A stretch of DNA of 64,000 nt, taken from UBA5859 sp041940025. GTDB lineage: Bacteria; Pseudomonadota; Gammaproteobacteria; UBA5859. The position numbers and the translations under genes are program-made. Below the pieces are notes generated by a model. It was not told the origin of the DNA and did no database searches. It saw only the letters and a list, made by a program, of their open reading frames with translations. Every line of letters starts with the position of its first letter. Position 1 is the first letter of the stretch. Location of the stretch: positions 1 to 64,000 of the forward strand of contig JBGTSY010000009.1 in NCBI GenBank assembly GCA_041940025.1. Direction: 5' to 3'. Positions 51,324-60,589 of this stretch are shown here, one piece after another.

Positions 51324-53588
51324 ACCGGTGTCCAGCGGGTGGTGCGGAGCTATCTGAGATATTTGTTGCAGTCTCCTCCCGCCGGGTTTCGAGTAGAGCC
51401 GGTTTTTGCGACACGTGAGGAGGGCTATCGTTATGCCCGCCATTTTACCCTGCGTTTCCTGGGCCTGGACGCGAGCGCCGCTGAGGATGCGCCCGTTGTC
51501 TGGCACAGAGGCGATGTTTTTTTCGGCCTCGACATGCAGCACCATGTGCAGTTGGCGCATGTACCTTTCTATCGGCAGCTTATTAACGAAGGTGTTGTGG
51601 TCAAATTTCTTATTCACGACCTGCTCCCAATTCAGCTTGTCGACCTGTTCAAGGACTCGGACGGCAAAGAACTGCACGAGCAGTGGCTGGCCATGATCGC
51701 CGCCACCGATGGTGCGATTTGTGTTTCCAAGGCCACCGCCGATACTTTCGAAGCCTGGCTCGCTGAGCATGCCGTCCCGCGATCGCCAGACTTTCATACC
51801 CGTTGGGTACACAACGGGGGTGATATCGATGGCTCCAACCCCTCTCGCGGCCTGCCGGACGATGCACAGGCGGTGCTGCGCACCTTGCGCGAACGCCCCA
51901 CCTTTTTGTGCGTCTCCACTATCGAACCGCGCAAGCGGCAACAACAGATCCTCGAAGCAGTTGAACAACTCTGGCAGCACGGTGACGATGTCAATCTGGT
52001 GCTCGTCGGCAGGCAGGGTTGGAAGACCGAATCTCTCGTTGAGCGACTGCGGACCCATCCCGAGAAGGGGCGCCGCCTGTTTTGGCTCGAAGGCATCAGT
52101 GACGAATATCTGGACAAGGTCTATGCTGCCAGCACCTGCCTGATTGCCGCCAGCCTCAACGAAGGCTTCGGTCTCTCGCTCATAGAGGCAGCACGACACG
52201 GAATTCCCATCATCGCACGCGATATTCCGGTGTTCCGCGAAGTCGCCGGCGACCATGCCGATTACTTCCAGTGTGAATCCGCACAAGACCTGTCTGACTT
52301 CCTTCGCATTTGGTTGGAAAAATATCGCGCCGGACAGCACCGGCCCTCCACCGGTATGCCCTGGTCCACATGGCAACAAAGTACCGAGAAGCTCAAGGTG
52401 GCTCTGATTGGGCAAAATTACCCGCGCCGCCAACTGCTGGTGGATATCTCCGAACTGGTGCAACGTGATGCCAGAACGGGCATCCAGCGCGTCGTACGTA
52501 ATATCCTGAAGGAGTGGTTGCTCAACCCACCCAATGGTTATCGCGTCGAGCCGGTCTATGCCACGGTGGACCAGCCGTACCGCTACGCGCGCAGCTTTAC
52601 CGCGAGATTCCTTGGCATTCCAGCAAATGTTCTACGGGATGAGCCCATAGACTACGCTGCCGGTGATGTCTTTCTAGGACTCGATTTGCAGCCTCAGGTT
52701 GTCGCTGCGAAACGAGCGTTTTATCAGGCATTACGCCGGCAGGGAGTTAGGGTCGAATTCGTTGTCTACGATCTGTTGTGTGTGTTGATGCCGCAGTATT
52801 TTGTCCCGGGGGCAGCAGACGGATTCACACCCTGGTTGGAGGTCGTTGCCGAGAGCGACGGTGCCGTGTGTATCTCGCAATCTGTCGCCGGGGAACTTGA
52901 CGATTGGGTCGGCAAGAACAGCCCTGAGAGACAGCGCCCCTTCAATATCGACTGGTTTCATTTGGGGGCAGAGTTCGATCACTCACACCCCACCAAAGGC
53001 CTGCCATTAGATGCGGAGTTTACTCTGGCCCGGCTTCAATCGCGGCCAACCTTCCTTATGGTGGGTACTCTCGAACCACGTAAAGGCCACGCGCAAGTAC
53101 TCGATGCCTTCGAACAGCTCTGGCAGTCAGGTGCAGATGTTAATCTGGTCGTCGTGGGTAAGCAGGGTTGGATGGTCGAGCAACTTGTCGGAAGACTCCA
53201 CGCTCATCCCGAGCGGGACAAACGTCTCTTCTGGCTCGAAGGCATTAGCGATGAATACTTGGAAAAGGTCTACGCCGCCAGCACCTGCCTCATCGCTGCC
53301 TCCTACGGTGAAGGCTTCGGCCTGCCGCTCATCGAAGCGGCGCAGCACAAATTGCCCATCATCGCCCGGGATATTGCTGTATTCCGCGAGGTGGCGGGAG
53401 AGCATGCCTGGTATTTCGATGCGGCTTTACCTGAGGAACTGGTCCATTCGGTGAAATCCTGGTTGGAACTATATGAACGTGATGCACATCCGAGGTCGGA
53501 ATCCATGCGGTGGCTGACGTGGAAGGAAAGCGCCAGTCAGGTATTGAGAAACATCCTTCCGAGTGTTCGTGGGTCGCACACTAGTTGA
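49914..53588 (+). CDS. Three-domain GT4 glycosyltransferase
   Basis: Protein of 1224 residues with three consecutive GT4 domains. Each has the E-x7-E donor-binding motif: 'HEGFGLPALEAMACG' (about residue 315), 'NEGFGLSLIEAARHG' (748) and 'GEGFGLPLIEAAQHK' (1131). Domains 2 and 3 each open with a related sequence, 'DVSELCQHDAATGVQRVVR' (about 457) and 'DISELVQRDARTGIQRVVR' (about 842), and contain 'TFLCVSTIEPRKRQQQ' or 'TFLMVGTLEPRKGHAQ'. Multi-domain GT4 enzymes such as WbdA polymerise mannan repeat units by alternating linkages; three domains could make three linkages. It is the last gene of the GC-rich run. Domain 1 is the near-duplicate of the preceding gene. Confidence 0.9.
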   Translation: MRIVIDMQGAQTESRFRGIGRYTMAFAQAVVRNRGEHEIILALSGLFPETIEPIRVAVDGLLPQENIRIWHAPGPVQEGQPDNDARREAAELIREAFLASLQPDVIHITSLFEGYVDDAVTSIGRFDTATPVSIILYDLIPLLNPDHYLKPNPRYEQYYLRKVEYLKKAALHLAISEFSRQEGIDALGSADGKTIAISTALDSHFQPQTISDKAASQLREKFGITRPFVLYTGGADERKNLPRLIEAYAALPASMRKVHQLLFAGRMPEGDIARLKDIARTAGLKSDELLFTGYVSDEDLVQLYNLCQLYVFPSWHEGFGLPALEAMACGAPVVGANTSSLPEVIGCEEALFDPFDVGAITAKLTRALEDQVFRNRLRDHGLNQAKKFCWDETAKRAIAAWESMPGRSQAEYLDRSLAHNRLLAALAIPLAHAGEPELVASSHCVAQNESTGIERQLFLDVSELCQHDAATGVQRVVRSYLRYLLQSPPAGFRVEPVFATREEGYRYARHFTLRFLGLDASAAEDAPVVWHRGDVFFGLDMQHHVQLAHVPFYRQLINEGVVVKFLIHDLLPIQLVDLFKDSDGKELHEQWLAMIAATDGAICVSKATADTFEAWLAEHAVPRSPDFHTRWVHNGGDIDGSNPSRGLPDDAQAVLRTLRERPTFLCVSTIEPRKRQQQILEAVEQLWQHGDDVNLVLVGRQGWKTESLVERLRTHPEKGRRLFWLEGISDEYLDKVYAASTCLIAASLNEGFGLSLIEAARHGIPIIARDIPVFREVAGDHADYFQCESAQDLSDFLRIWLEKYRAGQHRPSTGMPWSTWQQSTEKLKVALIGQNYPRRQLLVDISELVQRDARTGIQRVVRNILKEWLLNPPNGYRVEPVYATVDQPYRYARSFTARFLGIPANVLRDEPIDYAAGDVFLGLDLQPQVVAAKRAFYQALRRQGVRVEFVVYDLLCVLMPQYFVPGAADGFTPWLEVVAESDGAVCISQSVAGELDDWVGKNSPERQRPFNIDWFHLGAEFDHSHPTKGLPLDAEFTLARLQSRPTFLMVGTLEPRKGHAQVLDAFEQLWQSGADVNLVVVGKQGWMVEQLVGRLHAHPERDKRLFWLEGISDEYLEKVYAASTCLIAASYGEGFGLPLIEAAQHKLPIIARDIAVFREVAGEHAWYFDAALPEELVHSVKSWLELYERDAHPRSESMRWLTWKESASQVLRNILPSVRGSHTS

Positions 53589-53630
53589 GTCGCAGAAGAT
53601 TGAACAAGATATTAAAGGAGTGAAGTTCAA

Positions 53631-53669
53631 TTGAAACTAATAATTCAGATACCTTGTTTCAACCAAGCG
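53631..53669 (+). pseudogene. Truncated start of a family 2 glycosyltransferase
   Basis: AAAGGAGTGAAG precedes TTG 53631, which begins 'MKLIIQIPCFNQAG'. This is the nearly invariant N-terminus of GT2 enzymes ('MKLIIQIPCxNEA'). After about 13 codons homology ends and the sequence is that of the 3' end of the MMPL relic read on the other strand. A GT2 gene that once followed the three-domain glycosyltransferase seems to have been cut off here. Confidence 0.5.
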
Positions 53670-55997
53670 GGTAACAATAAAAAGTCAGCCAATAGTGCTA
53701 ACACGATCGTGGTAGCGGTGAGTAAACCAAACAGGTGTAAATTTCTCATCTCGGAAAACATAAAAGTGGCGAATCCTAATGACAAAGCAAGCGTGGTGAT
53801 CAATATGGCGCGTCCAGTGGTGTACATTGCCTGCTCTACGGCCCTAGCTGCATCAGCTGTTTCTAAAAAATAGCGGTGGAAATGATGAAGAAAATGCAGT
53901 GTATCGTCCACTACTAAACCAATAGCTATACTGCCAATAAGTATGGTGAACATATCCAATGGGATCCCAGCAAAACCCATGAAGCTGAAAGCGCACATTA
54001 TGAGTAGTAAATTGGGTGCCATGCTAATGAGCCCAGTTTCCACTCGTCCGATCATTAACACCATGAGTCAACTTATGCCTGAAAAGGCAATAAGGTAACT
54101 GATAACTGTAGTTTGCATCACTCCGTGCAAAGTTTTTCCTAACAGAGCCATCATGCCGGTGATGATCACCTGATTGGATTTGGGCAATAGATGTTCTGCA
54201 TGTTGATGTACGTCATCAACGAATCTTGCATATGCATTGGCGTTGCTCCAGGGCAGTTTTAAAGTAACACGGGCACGGGAAAGATTATCATCTGTGAGCG
54301 CATGAAGATCGCTGCCGCCTGCATTGGCAAATATTAAAAGCTCTTGAGCAATGGTTTTTTGTTTCGAAGGAATCCGGTAAAAGGATTCTCGGTTTTCGTT
54401 TAATGCACGATGGGTCTCTTTCAGTAGAGTCGCCACACTGAGTGCTTTACTCACTGATAATTCATGCCATTGCTGTTGTTCCATATCTTGTGTGAGTTGG
54501 TCGATTGCCTGCATTTGCGTGGGGTTAGTTAGGCCCCGTTTTTGCCCACATTAATATCGATTTCGAGATTGATCACCCCACCTAACTGTTCATTCACCAA
54601 AGAGGTGGCTTGCCGTACCACATTATGTTCCGGCAACCAAGCTAAGGGATCATGTGAAAAATAGAGTCGTGGTAACCCAGTGGCTGTCACTATGAACACA
54701 CAAAGCCCAGCAAGACAGATAGCTCTGGGATAGCTCGTTGCGATCGGCGCGCATCCCTGAAGAATGTTATTCAGTATGTGGCCACTTGCATTAGGGATAT
54801 GTGTGATGGCATGCACGGGCAATACAGTGAGCAGCGCAGGTAACAGAGTTAAAGAATAGAAAAGGGCAAACAGAACGCCACAGGCCCCTACTAAGCCCAA
54901 ATCTGCAATTGGTGCTACATCGGTTGCGGTAAAGGAGAGCAGCCCGCAGCAGTGGTTAGGCTAGTGAGTAACACGGGCAGACCCGCATGGCTCAATGCTG
55001 CTTCGAGCGCGGCTGGCCGATCGCCACTATTGTCTATACAACGAAAATACAGAGTTAATATATGAATGCTGTCTGCGACACCGGTCACAAAAATGAAAGT
55101 AGGCAAAATTTGAGTTGACACCTTAATGGCTATATTCAGAGCCGCCATTAAACCCAAGGTAGTGAGAAGGCTTAGTCCCACAATCACAAGGGGCAACACA
55201 GCGCCTGCGGGTCGGCGAAACATCACAAGTAAAGACAGAGCAATGGTCACTATCGTATTTATCATAGCGCGCGACATATTTGCCTACACCGATTGCCTGA
55301 GACTTTCTATCATGATGGGAAACCCATCAGCATGACTCTGACACTCTGGCCTGCTAAAATCTTGTGCGATCTGATTAACCTGCCGGCCAGCTTGCTGGAT
55401 CTGATTCTCTGAAAGCACTCCCCACTTCTGTTGTGATGCATCGTGGTTTGTATCCAAAGGCGCATAAGTTTGTAATCGCACGTAAAGAGCAGCCACAGAG
55501 CCATCTTCAGAAAGTAGATAGTTGTTAAATAGAGTGTTGTTTTCCGCTTTTTGTCTAATCAAATTGGCCTGTTGTGGTGTATTCGGTAGTCTGGTGAGCA
55601 AATCCTCTATGATGAGCTCATTTTCTGCACCATAGGTGATGCGTCCATTGACTAGACTGTTCACCTCAGCCACAAATGGCACGTCTTGTTCAAGGCGGTG
55701 ATGTAATTGCGATAGTCGTTTTAGGTTAATTGGCGTGAATAATTCATTGCAAACGACTGCCAACACCATTTGTTCGTCGCGACCAAATTGTTCGCGAAAG
55801 GATTCATAAGCCAACAGAGCGGGATCTTCGTTTTTTAGGAAGCCTTCAGTTGAAGTGTCCAATCGCAACTTTGGTAGTTGTGAGGCTAAGAAGGCAGCGC
55901 ATAGTAGTGGTAATAGGAGATACAGCTTTGGTCTCGCAACTATGTGGGTACTATAGGTAGAGAACTGCTGTGCAACCCAATGACGCCAATCCATCAT
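53645..55997 (-). pseudogene. MMPL/RND-family transporter, broken
   Basis: The minus strand holds an RND-superfamily exporter in five pieces: 55997-55284 ('LDTSTEGFLKNEDPALLAYE', first helix and periplasmic loop), an in-frame TAG, 55277-54915 ('SRAMINTIVTIALSLLVMFR' onward), a frameshift at about 54930, 54900-54529, a second frameshift near 54525, 54514-54068, an in-frame TGA near 54067, and 54064-53645 ending in the helix 'LLADFLLLPAW'. Pieces join in correct order without gaps, giving about 780 codons, the length of an MMPL protein of the hydrophobe-exporter type. Two nonsense codons and two frameshifts make it inactive; decay looks moderate in age. Confidence 0.88.
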
Positions 55998-56217
55998 ATT
56001 TTCTCCGAGGGAGATGTAGTAGAAGTTTTACACCAACCACAATTGGGAACGGCACTATATTATCAGTATATTCAATTCAGAAACATGTGGTGCAGATAAA
56101 AACTCATTTGTCAGTTAGTAACTCTATTAAGAAAGATAGACAAACTTCGGCTAAGATCGCACCTTTACTAGAAAAAACAGGTAGAATATTTAGCTTGGCA
56201 TATCAAGGGGCGGTTTA

Positions 56218-57069
56218 GTGGCAGTATATCTTTGGTCTGACATCCATGTGGACTTTGCTGAGAATTTAGAGACGATAGAGTCCTTAGAAGGGGCGGGCTA
56301 TGAGCAGGACAGTGTTATCATTGCTGGAGACGTCACCCACGATACACAATTGCTGAAACGTTGCTTGTTATCATTAAATACTTCTTTTAAGCATGTGTTT
56401 TTTACCCCAGGCAATCACGATCTCTGGTTGTACAAAAAAGATTTTCCCTGTTCTGTGTCTAAGCTGAAGTATCTTTTTCGCATGTGTGAAGATATTGAGG
56501 TATTCACAATAGCGAAATTGCTAACCAATGAAGTAGAGCCGGTGTGGGTTGTGCCACTACACAGTTGGTACTGTAAACCGGAGTGGGGGGAGGAGAGTTT
56601 ATATATTCCTAAACAAGATGAAGATCCTGAGCTAAAAATGTGGGCAGATAACGTCCGTGTCAATTGGGATACCCTCACAAATGGCATGACCCCGGACAAA
56701 TATATGTTGCGCTTAAATGAACGAAGCCTCACACGGGCCTATTCGCATCAGATCATTAGTTTTAGTCATTTTCTACCGAATCGCGATATTATATTTCCTG
56801 ATAATAAAGCGAAAAATTTTATTCCTAGATATGCGCAAGACCCTTTCCCGCAATTTAATTTTACAAGAGTTGCCGGCACCAGTGAGCTGCAAAAACAATT
56901 GTCGATAATCAAACCGACCCTCCATGCATTTGGTCATCAACATAGGAATAAATCCGTTGCACTACAAGACATACACTACGTGTCTCATTGTATGGGATAC
57001 CCCACTGAGGAGTCCGTGGGACCAACCGGCAACAAAAGATTGCCATTGAAAATATGGCCGATGGAATAG
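56218..57069 (+). CDS. Calcineurin-like metallophosphoesterase
   Basis: Cytoplasmic protein of 283 residues, start GTG 56218. The dimetal motifs are complete: 'LWSDIHVDF' (D-x-H, about residues 8-10), 'VIIAGDVTHD' (GD), 'FTPGNHDLW' (GNHD, about 66-69) and the C-terminal 'HAFGHQHRNKS' (GHxH). Family members are phosphodiesterases or phosphatases; the substrate is unknown. The ribosome site (AAGGGGCGG) is close to the GTG. It stands between two minus-strand units and is transcribed alone. Confidence 0.88.
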   Translation: MAVYLWSDIHVDFAENLETIESLEGAGYEQDSVIIAGDVTHDTQLLKRCLLSLNTSFKHVFFTPGNHDLWLYKKDFPCSVSKLKYLFRMCEDIEVFTIAKLLTNEVEPVWVVPLHSWYCKPEWGEESLYIPKQDEDPELKMWADNVRVNWDTLTNGMTPDKYMLRLNERSLTRAYSHQIISFSHFLPNRDIIFPDNKAKNFIPRYAQDPFPQFNFTRVAGTSELQKQLSIIKPTLHAFGHQHRNKSVALQDIHYVSHCMGYPTEESVGPTGNKRLPLKIWPME

Positions 57070-57195
57070 TGGTTTTTATGAATGCTCGGATGACAGGTAC
57101 ATCGTTTTTTTACAACACGATTAAATGAACTATTAACTTCGTACTTAGGAATAGAGGCCGTTCGTCATTTGCCACGATTAGAATTAGCCTTAATT

Positions 57196-57642
57196 TTAAC
57201 CTGGCCAATAAAACATCGCTTTTGCCAGTACTACAATGAAGAACATGTGAACAAACACACTAAGGTGGGTGAACTTAAATCGAGTGGAGGACATGCAGCC
57301 ACTTTCGGCAGAGAGCATGGCCGTCACAAAATGCACTAAAACGCTCAGTGCTAATAGTATTTTAATCCCAAGTAAAATATGGAAAGTGGATGAGAAGACT
57401 TGCGAAAGATCCATGCCTCGCACCTGCCAATGGGTGAGAGCCAGACCGGATAAAAAGAGTGTTGCCACCACCCATGGCATCACCCGCTTTGCTCGGGAGA
57501 TAATACCTTCCTCGACTAGTGGCATTAATTCCGGCCCAATCTTATTGCGTACACCTTCTAAAATAATAACTTCAAAGAACACCACACCGATAAAAAGCAC
57601 CGCACATAATAGATGAATAATATGAACGGTTCCGTAGTTCAT
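57196..57642 (-). CDS. CopD-like integral membrane protein
   Basis: Protein of 148 residues with four membrane helices, beginning 'MNYGTVHIIHLLCAVLFIGV' with paired His. The pattern of a His-containing first helix, 'RAKRVMPWVVATLFLSGLAL' and a final helix after 'FKFTHLSVFVHMFFIVVLAK' resembles the CopD family of copper or haem-associated membrane proteins. The resemblance is by layout more than by exact motif. No copper genes are adjacent. It lies downstream of the pnt operon in the same direction, after a 149-base gap. Confidence 0.55.
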   Translation of the reverse strand: MNYGTVHIIHLLCAVLFIGVVFFEVIILEGVRNKIGPELMPLVEEGIISRAKRVMPWVVATLFLSGLALTHWQVRGMDLSQVFSSTFHILLGIKILLALSVLVHFVTAMLSAESGCMSSTRFKFTHLSVFVHMFFIVVLAKAMFYWPG

Positions 57643-57791
57643 TTAAGGTTTTGGCATTTCAAGTTTTTCACGGTCTTTACTGACTAGTCCGCTCAACTCA
57701 CATAAGAATCAAGACAGCAATGCTACGCCCATGTTCCGGGAGTATCGCACTAGACAGTACTCTGGTGATATACCTCATGCCCAATATGATT

Positions 57792-59156
57792 CTAGTTTGA
57801 AAACTCTCGAATCAATTTGCCAATGCTTTCTTTAGCATCGCCGAACAGCATGCGAGTGTTTTCACCAAAGAATAGTGGATTATCCACACCAGAAAACCCA
57901 GATGCCATAGAGCGCTTTAACACAAACACCGTTTGTGCTTTATCTACATTGATCACCGGCATGCCATAAATTGGACTGTTTTCGTTTTCTCTCGCAGAAG
58001 GATTCACCACATCGTTGGCGCCGATGACAATGGCCACATCCACCGTGTCCATGCGCGGATTAATGTCATCCATTTCTACTAATTGATCGTAGGGGACATC
58101 CGCTTCAGCGAGCAACACATTCATATGACCCGGCATTCTGCCCGCTACTGGGTGAATAGCGAAATTGACTTCTGCACCGTTTTCCTCAAGTAGTTCACAG
58201 AGTTCTTTCACTACGTGTTGCGCTTGCGCCACTGCCATCCCGTAACCGGGCACAAATACGACGCTGCTGGCAGCTTCGAGGATATAAAAAGCGTCTTCCG
58301 CAGTGATGGGTTTGACGTCGCCTTCGATGGCTTCTTGCTTTTTCACTGCGCCAAAGCCGCTGAAGAGTACATTAGCTAACGAGCGATTCATGGCTTTACA
58401 CATGATTTGTGTGAGGATGATGCCGCTGGCACCCACAAGAGAGCCGGCCACAATGAGAAGATTATTATTCACAGCAAATCCTGCGGCGGCCGCCGCGATA
58501 CCTGAGTAGCTATTCAATAACGAAATGACCACTGGCATGTCCGCGCCACCGATAGGAATCACCGCCATCACACCTAGCGTTAATGCCAGTGCAATGATTA
58601 GAAATAACCAGAAAGAAGCACCACCGGGGTTGCCGATAAAGATCACACTAGTTAGAAGAATAGCAGCCAACAGTAGGCTATTAGCTAATCGCTGCCCTTC
58701 GAAGACGATTGGTTTGCCGTCTATTTTTTCACTTAACTTTCCCCATGCGATCAAACTGCCGGAGAACGTCAGACCACCAATCAGGATAGACAGGAGGATA
58801 GTCAATGCCATAAATGCGTTGATATCTGAATTAAAAAGCGCAGCCCAACCCACAAATAGACTGGCGATACCCCCAAACCCATTGAACAATGCGACCATTT
58901 CCGGCATGCCAGTCATTTGCACCGTGCGTGCTGCATAAGCACCAATACCCGCGCCAACGAGAATACCGATGATGATCCAGTGATAGGCAATGATCTCCTG
59001 ACTGGTGAGCGTCAACACCACGGCGATGAACATGCCTAATGCAGAAAGAAAATTACCGCGACGCGCTGTTTCAGGTGATCCCAATAACTTGAGGCCAAAA
59101 ATAAAGAGCCCAGCGGAGAGGATGTAAGAAAAATTGATAACTAGTGTATTACTCAT
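57792..59156 (-). CDS. pntB: NAD(P) transhydrogenase beta subunit, PntB
   Basis: Subunit of 454 residues. The N-terminal 260 residues hold eight or nine membrane helices (proton path). The C-terminal NADP(H)-binding domain shows 'FVPGYGMAVAQAQHVV', 'HPVAGRMPGHMNVLLAEADV', 'IGANDVVNPSA' and 'LKRSMASGFSGVDNPLFF'. With PntAA and PntAB it couples proton entry to hydride transfer from NADH to NADP+, supplying NADPH. It overlaps pntAB by 4 bases and ends the operon. Confidence 0.97.
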   Translation of the reverse strand: MSNTLVINFSYILSAGLFIFGLKLLGSPETARRGNFLSALGMFIAVVLTLTSQEIIAYHWIIIGILVGAGIGAYAARTVQMTGMPEMVALFNGFGGIASLFVGWAALFNSDINAFMALTILLSILIGGLTFSGSLIAWGKLSEKIDGKPIVFEGQRLANSLLLAAILLTSVIFIGNPGGASFWLFLIIALALTLGVMAVIPIGGADMPVVISLLNSYSGIAAAAAGFAVNNNLLIVAGSLVGASGIILTQIMCKAMNRSLANVLFSGFGAVKKQEAIEGDVKPITAEDAFYILEAASSVVFVPGYGMAVAQAQHVVKELCELLEENGAEVNFAIHPVAGRMPGHMNVLLAEADVPYDQLVEMDDINPRMDTVDVAIVIGANDVVNPSARENENSPIYGMPVINVDKAQTVFVLKRSMASGFSGVDNPLFFGENTRMLFGDAKESIGKLIREFSN

Positions 59157-59446
59157 TTTTTATGCTCAATCTCTTTTTTCTTAAACATTCCCAGCATTCG
59201 GTCTGTTACCAAATACCCCCCAACCACATTAATGGTGGCAAAGGCCACGGCTATCGTCCCCAGTAAGGTAGCGAATGCGGATTCGCCTGCACCTGCGGAC
59301 ACTAATGCGCCAACCAGTGTGATTCCCGATATGGCATTGGCCCCGGACATAAGAGGCGTGTGCAAAATAGAGGGAACCTTCGAGATCAGCTCAAAACCTA
59401 AAAAGATTGATAGCATTAAAATAAATGTGAGAAAGACTACATCCAT
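59153..59446 (-). CDS. pntAB: NAD(P) transhydrogenase subunit PntAB (membrane part of alpha)
   Basis: Small membrane subunit of 97 residues with three or four helices ('FLTFILMLSIFLGFELISKV', then 'HTPLMSGANAISGITLVGAL'). It equals the C-terminal membrane segment of the long E. coli PntA. A separate gene means that this organism has the three-subunit form of the enzyme. It is between pntAA (10-base gap) and pntB (4-base overlap). Confidence 0.95.
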   Translation of the reverse strand: MDVVFLTFILMLSIFLGFELISKVPSILHTPLMSGANAISGITLVGALVSAGAGESAFATLLGTIAVAFATINVVGGYLVTDRMLGMFKKKEIEHKK

Positions 59447-59455
59447 AAGTTGAAC

Positions 59456-60589
59456 CTACTTTCTTAGATTTTTAATGGTTTCATTGACAATCTGTCCACC
59501 GTCCGTGATCAAACACCCTTTGACAATGTCATCTTCCAAATCGAGTGTGAATGATTTAGCTTCATCATCCCAATATTCACGAACCAGGTTGAACAGGTTA
59601 GAGGCATACATGGTACTGGCGTCACGACACACGATAGAGGGTAAATTACCTTGGCCAATCACTGTCACGCCGTTGATGTCGACTTTTTCATTGAGTTTAG
59701 AGCCTTCCACATTGCCGCCAGACTCTACCGCCATGTCGATGACCACACTGCCGGGCTTCATGGCTTCCACCATATCTTTGGAAACGATCACCGGTGCTCG
59801 ACGGCCAAAGACCTGAGCGGTGGTAATGACCACATCAGACTGAGCGATAACCTTCTTCATGCCTTGTCGTTGTAATTCCAATTGCTCTTCTGTGAGTTGC
59901 TTGGCGTATCCGTCTTTGGTCTGGCCAGTTTCTCCTAAATCGATTTCAACAAATTTTGCGCCTAAGGACTGCACTTGCTCGGCGACTACCGGACGAGTAT
60001 CAAAGGCTTCTACTTTTGCACCCAACCGTTTGGCGGTGGCAATCGCCTGAAGTCCGGCGACACCGACGCCAATAATGAATACCTTAGCTGGGGAGAGCGT
60101 GCCTGCTGGCGTCATCATCATGGGGAAGATGCGATCCAGCTCGCTGGCTGCAAGCATTACCATCACATAGCCCGCTAGATTTGCCTGGGAGCTGAGGGCG
60201 TCCATTTTCTGCGCGCGAGTGATCCGAGGGATCATTTCCATGCTGATGGCGCGCACACCCACTTTGGCCATTTCGTCCACTAGATCTAGGTTATTAAAGG
60301 GATCGAGATAACTGATATGTACGCAATCTTTTTTAAATAAAGCGACTTCAGCGAGTTCCGGTGCGCGCACACGCAGGATTAAGTCACCGCTACCTAGCAG
60401 CGCAGTACGATCGGTGACTATCTTGGCACCGGCCTCCTCATACTCTTGATCTGAATAATCACACCGCTGCCCTAGTTTAGACTCTACATGAACTTCAATG
60501 CCCATTTTGGTGATTTTCTTCACCACATCCGGCACAAGGGCCACTCGCCGTTCACCTTCAAAGGTTTCCGACGGAACAGATATTTGCAT
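59456..60589 (-). CDS. pntAA: NAD(P) transhydrogenase subunit PntAA (NAD-binding part of alpha)
   Basis: Soluble NAD(H)-binding subunit of 377 residues, related to alanine dehydrogenase. Marks: 'ETFEGERRVALVPDVVKK' at the N-terminus, 'RITRAQKMDALSSQANLAGY' (about residues 124-143), the dinucleotide fold 'VFIIGVGVAGLQAIATAKRL' (about 170-189) and 'PGSVVIDMAVESGGNVEGS'. It lacks the C-terminal membrane helices of E. coli PntA, which are encoded by pntAB next door. It is the first gene of the operon; GGGGATCATCC upstream is a weak ribosome site. Confidence 0.96.
   Translation of the reverse strand: MQISVPSETFEGERRVALVPDVVKKITKMGIEVHVESKLGQRCDYSDQEYEEAGAKIVTDRTALLGSGDLILRVRAPELAEVALFKKDCVHISYLDPFNNLDLVDEMAKVGVRAISMEMIPRITRAQKMDALSSQANLAGYVMVMLAASELDRIFPMMMTPAGTLSPAKVFIIGVGVAGLQAIATAKRLGAKVEAFDTRPVVAEQVQSLGAKFVEIDLGETGQTKDGYAKQLTEEQLELQRQGMKKVIAQSDVVITTAQVFGRRAPVIVSKDMVEAMKPGSVVIDMAVESGGNVEGSKLNEKVDINGVTVIGQGNLPSIVCRDASTMYASNLFNLVREYWDDEAKSFTLDLEDDIVKGCLITDGGQIVNETIKNLRK

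Noticed and set aside
55970..56218. 82-codon + strand ORF upstream of the phosphoesterase
   Set aside because: It runs antisense to the start of the MMPL relic and its composition is not protein-like.
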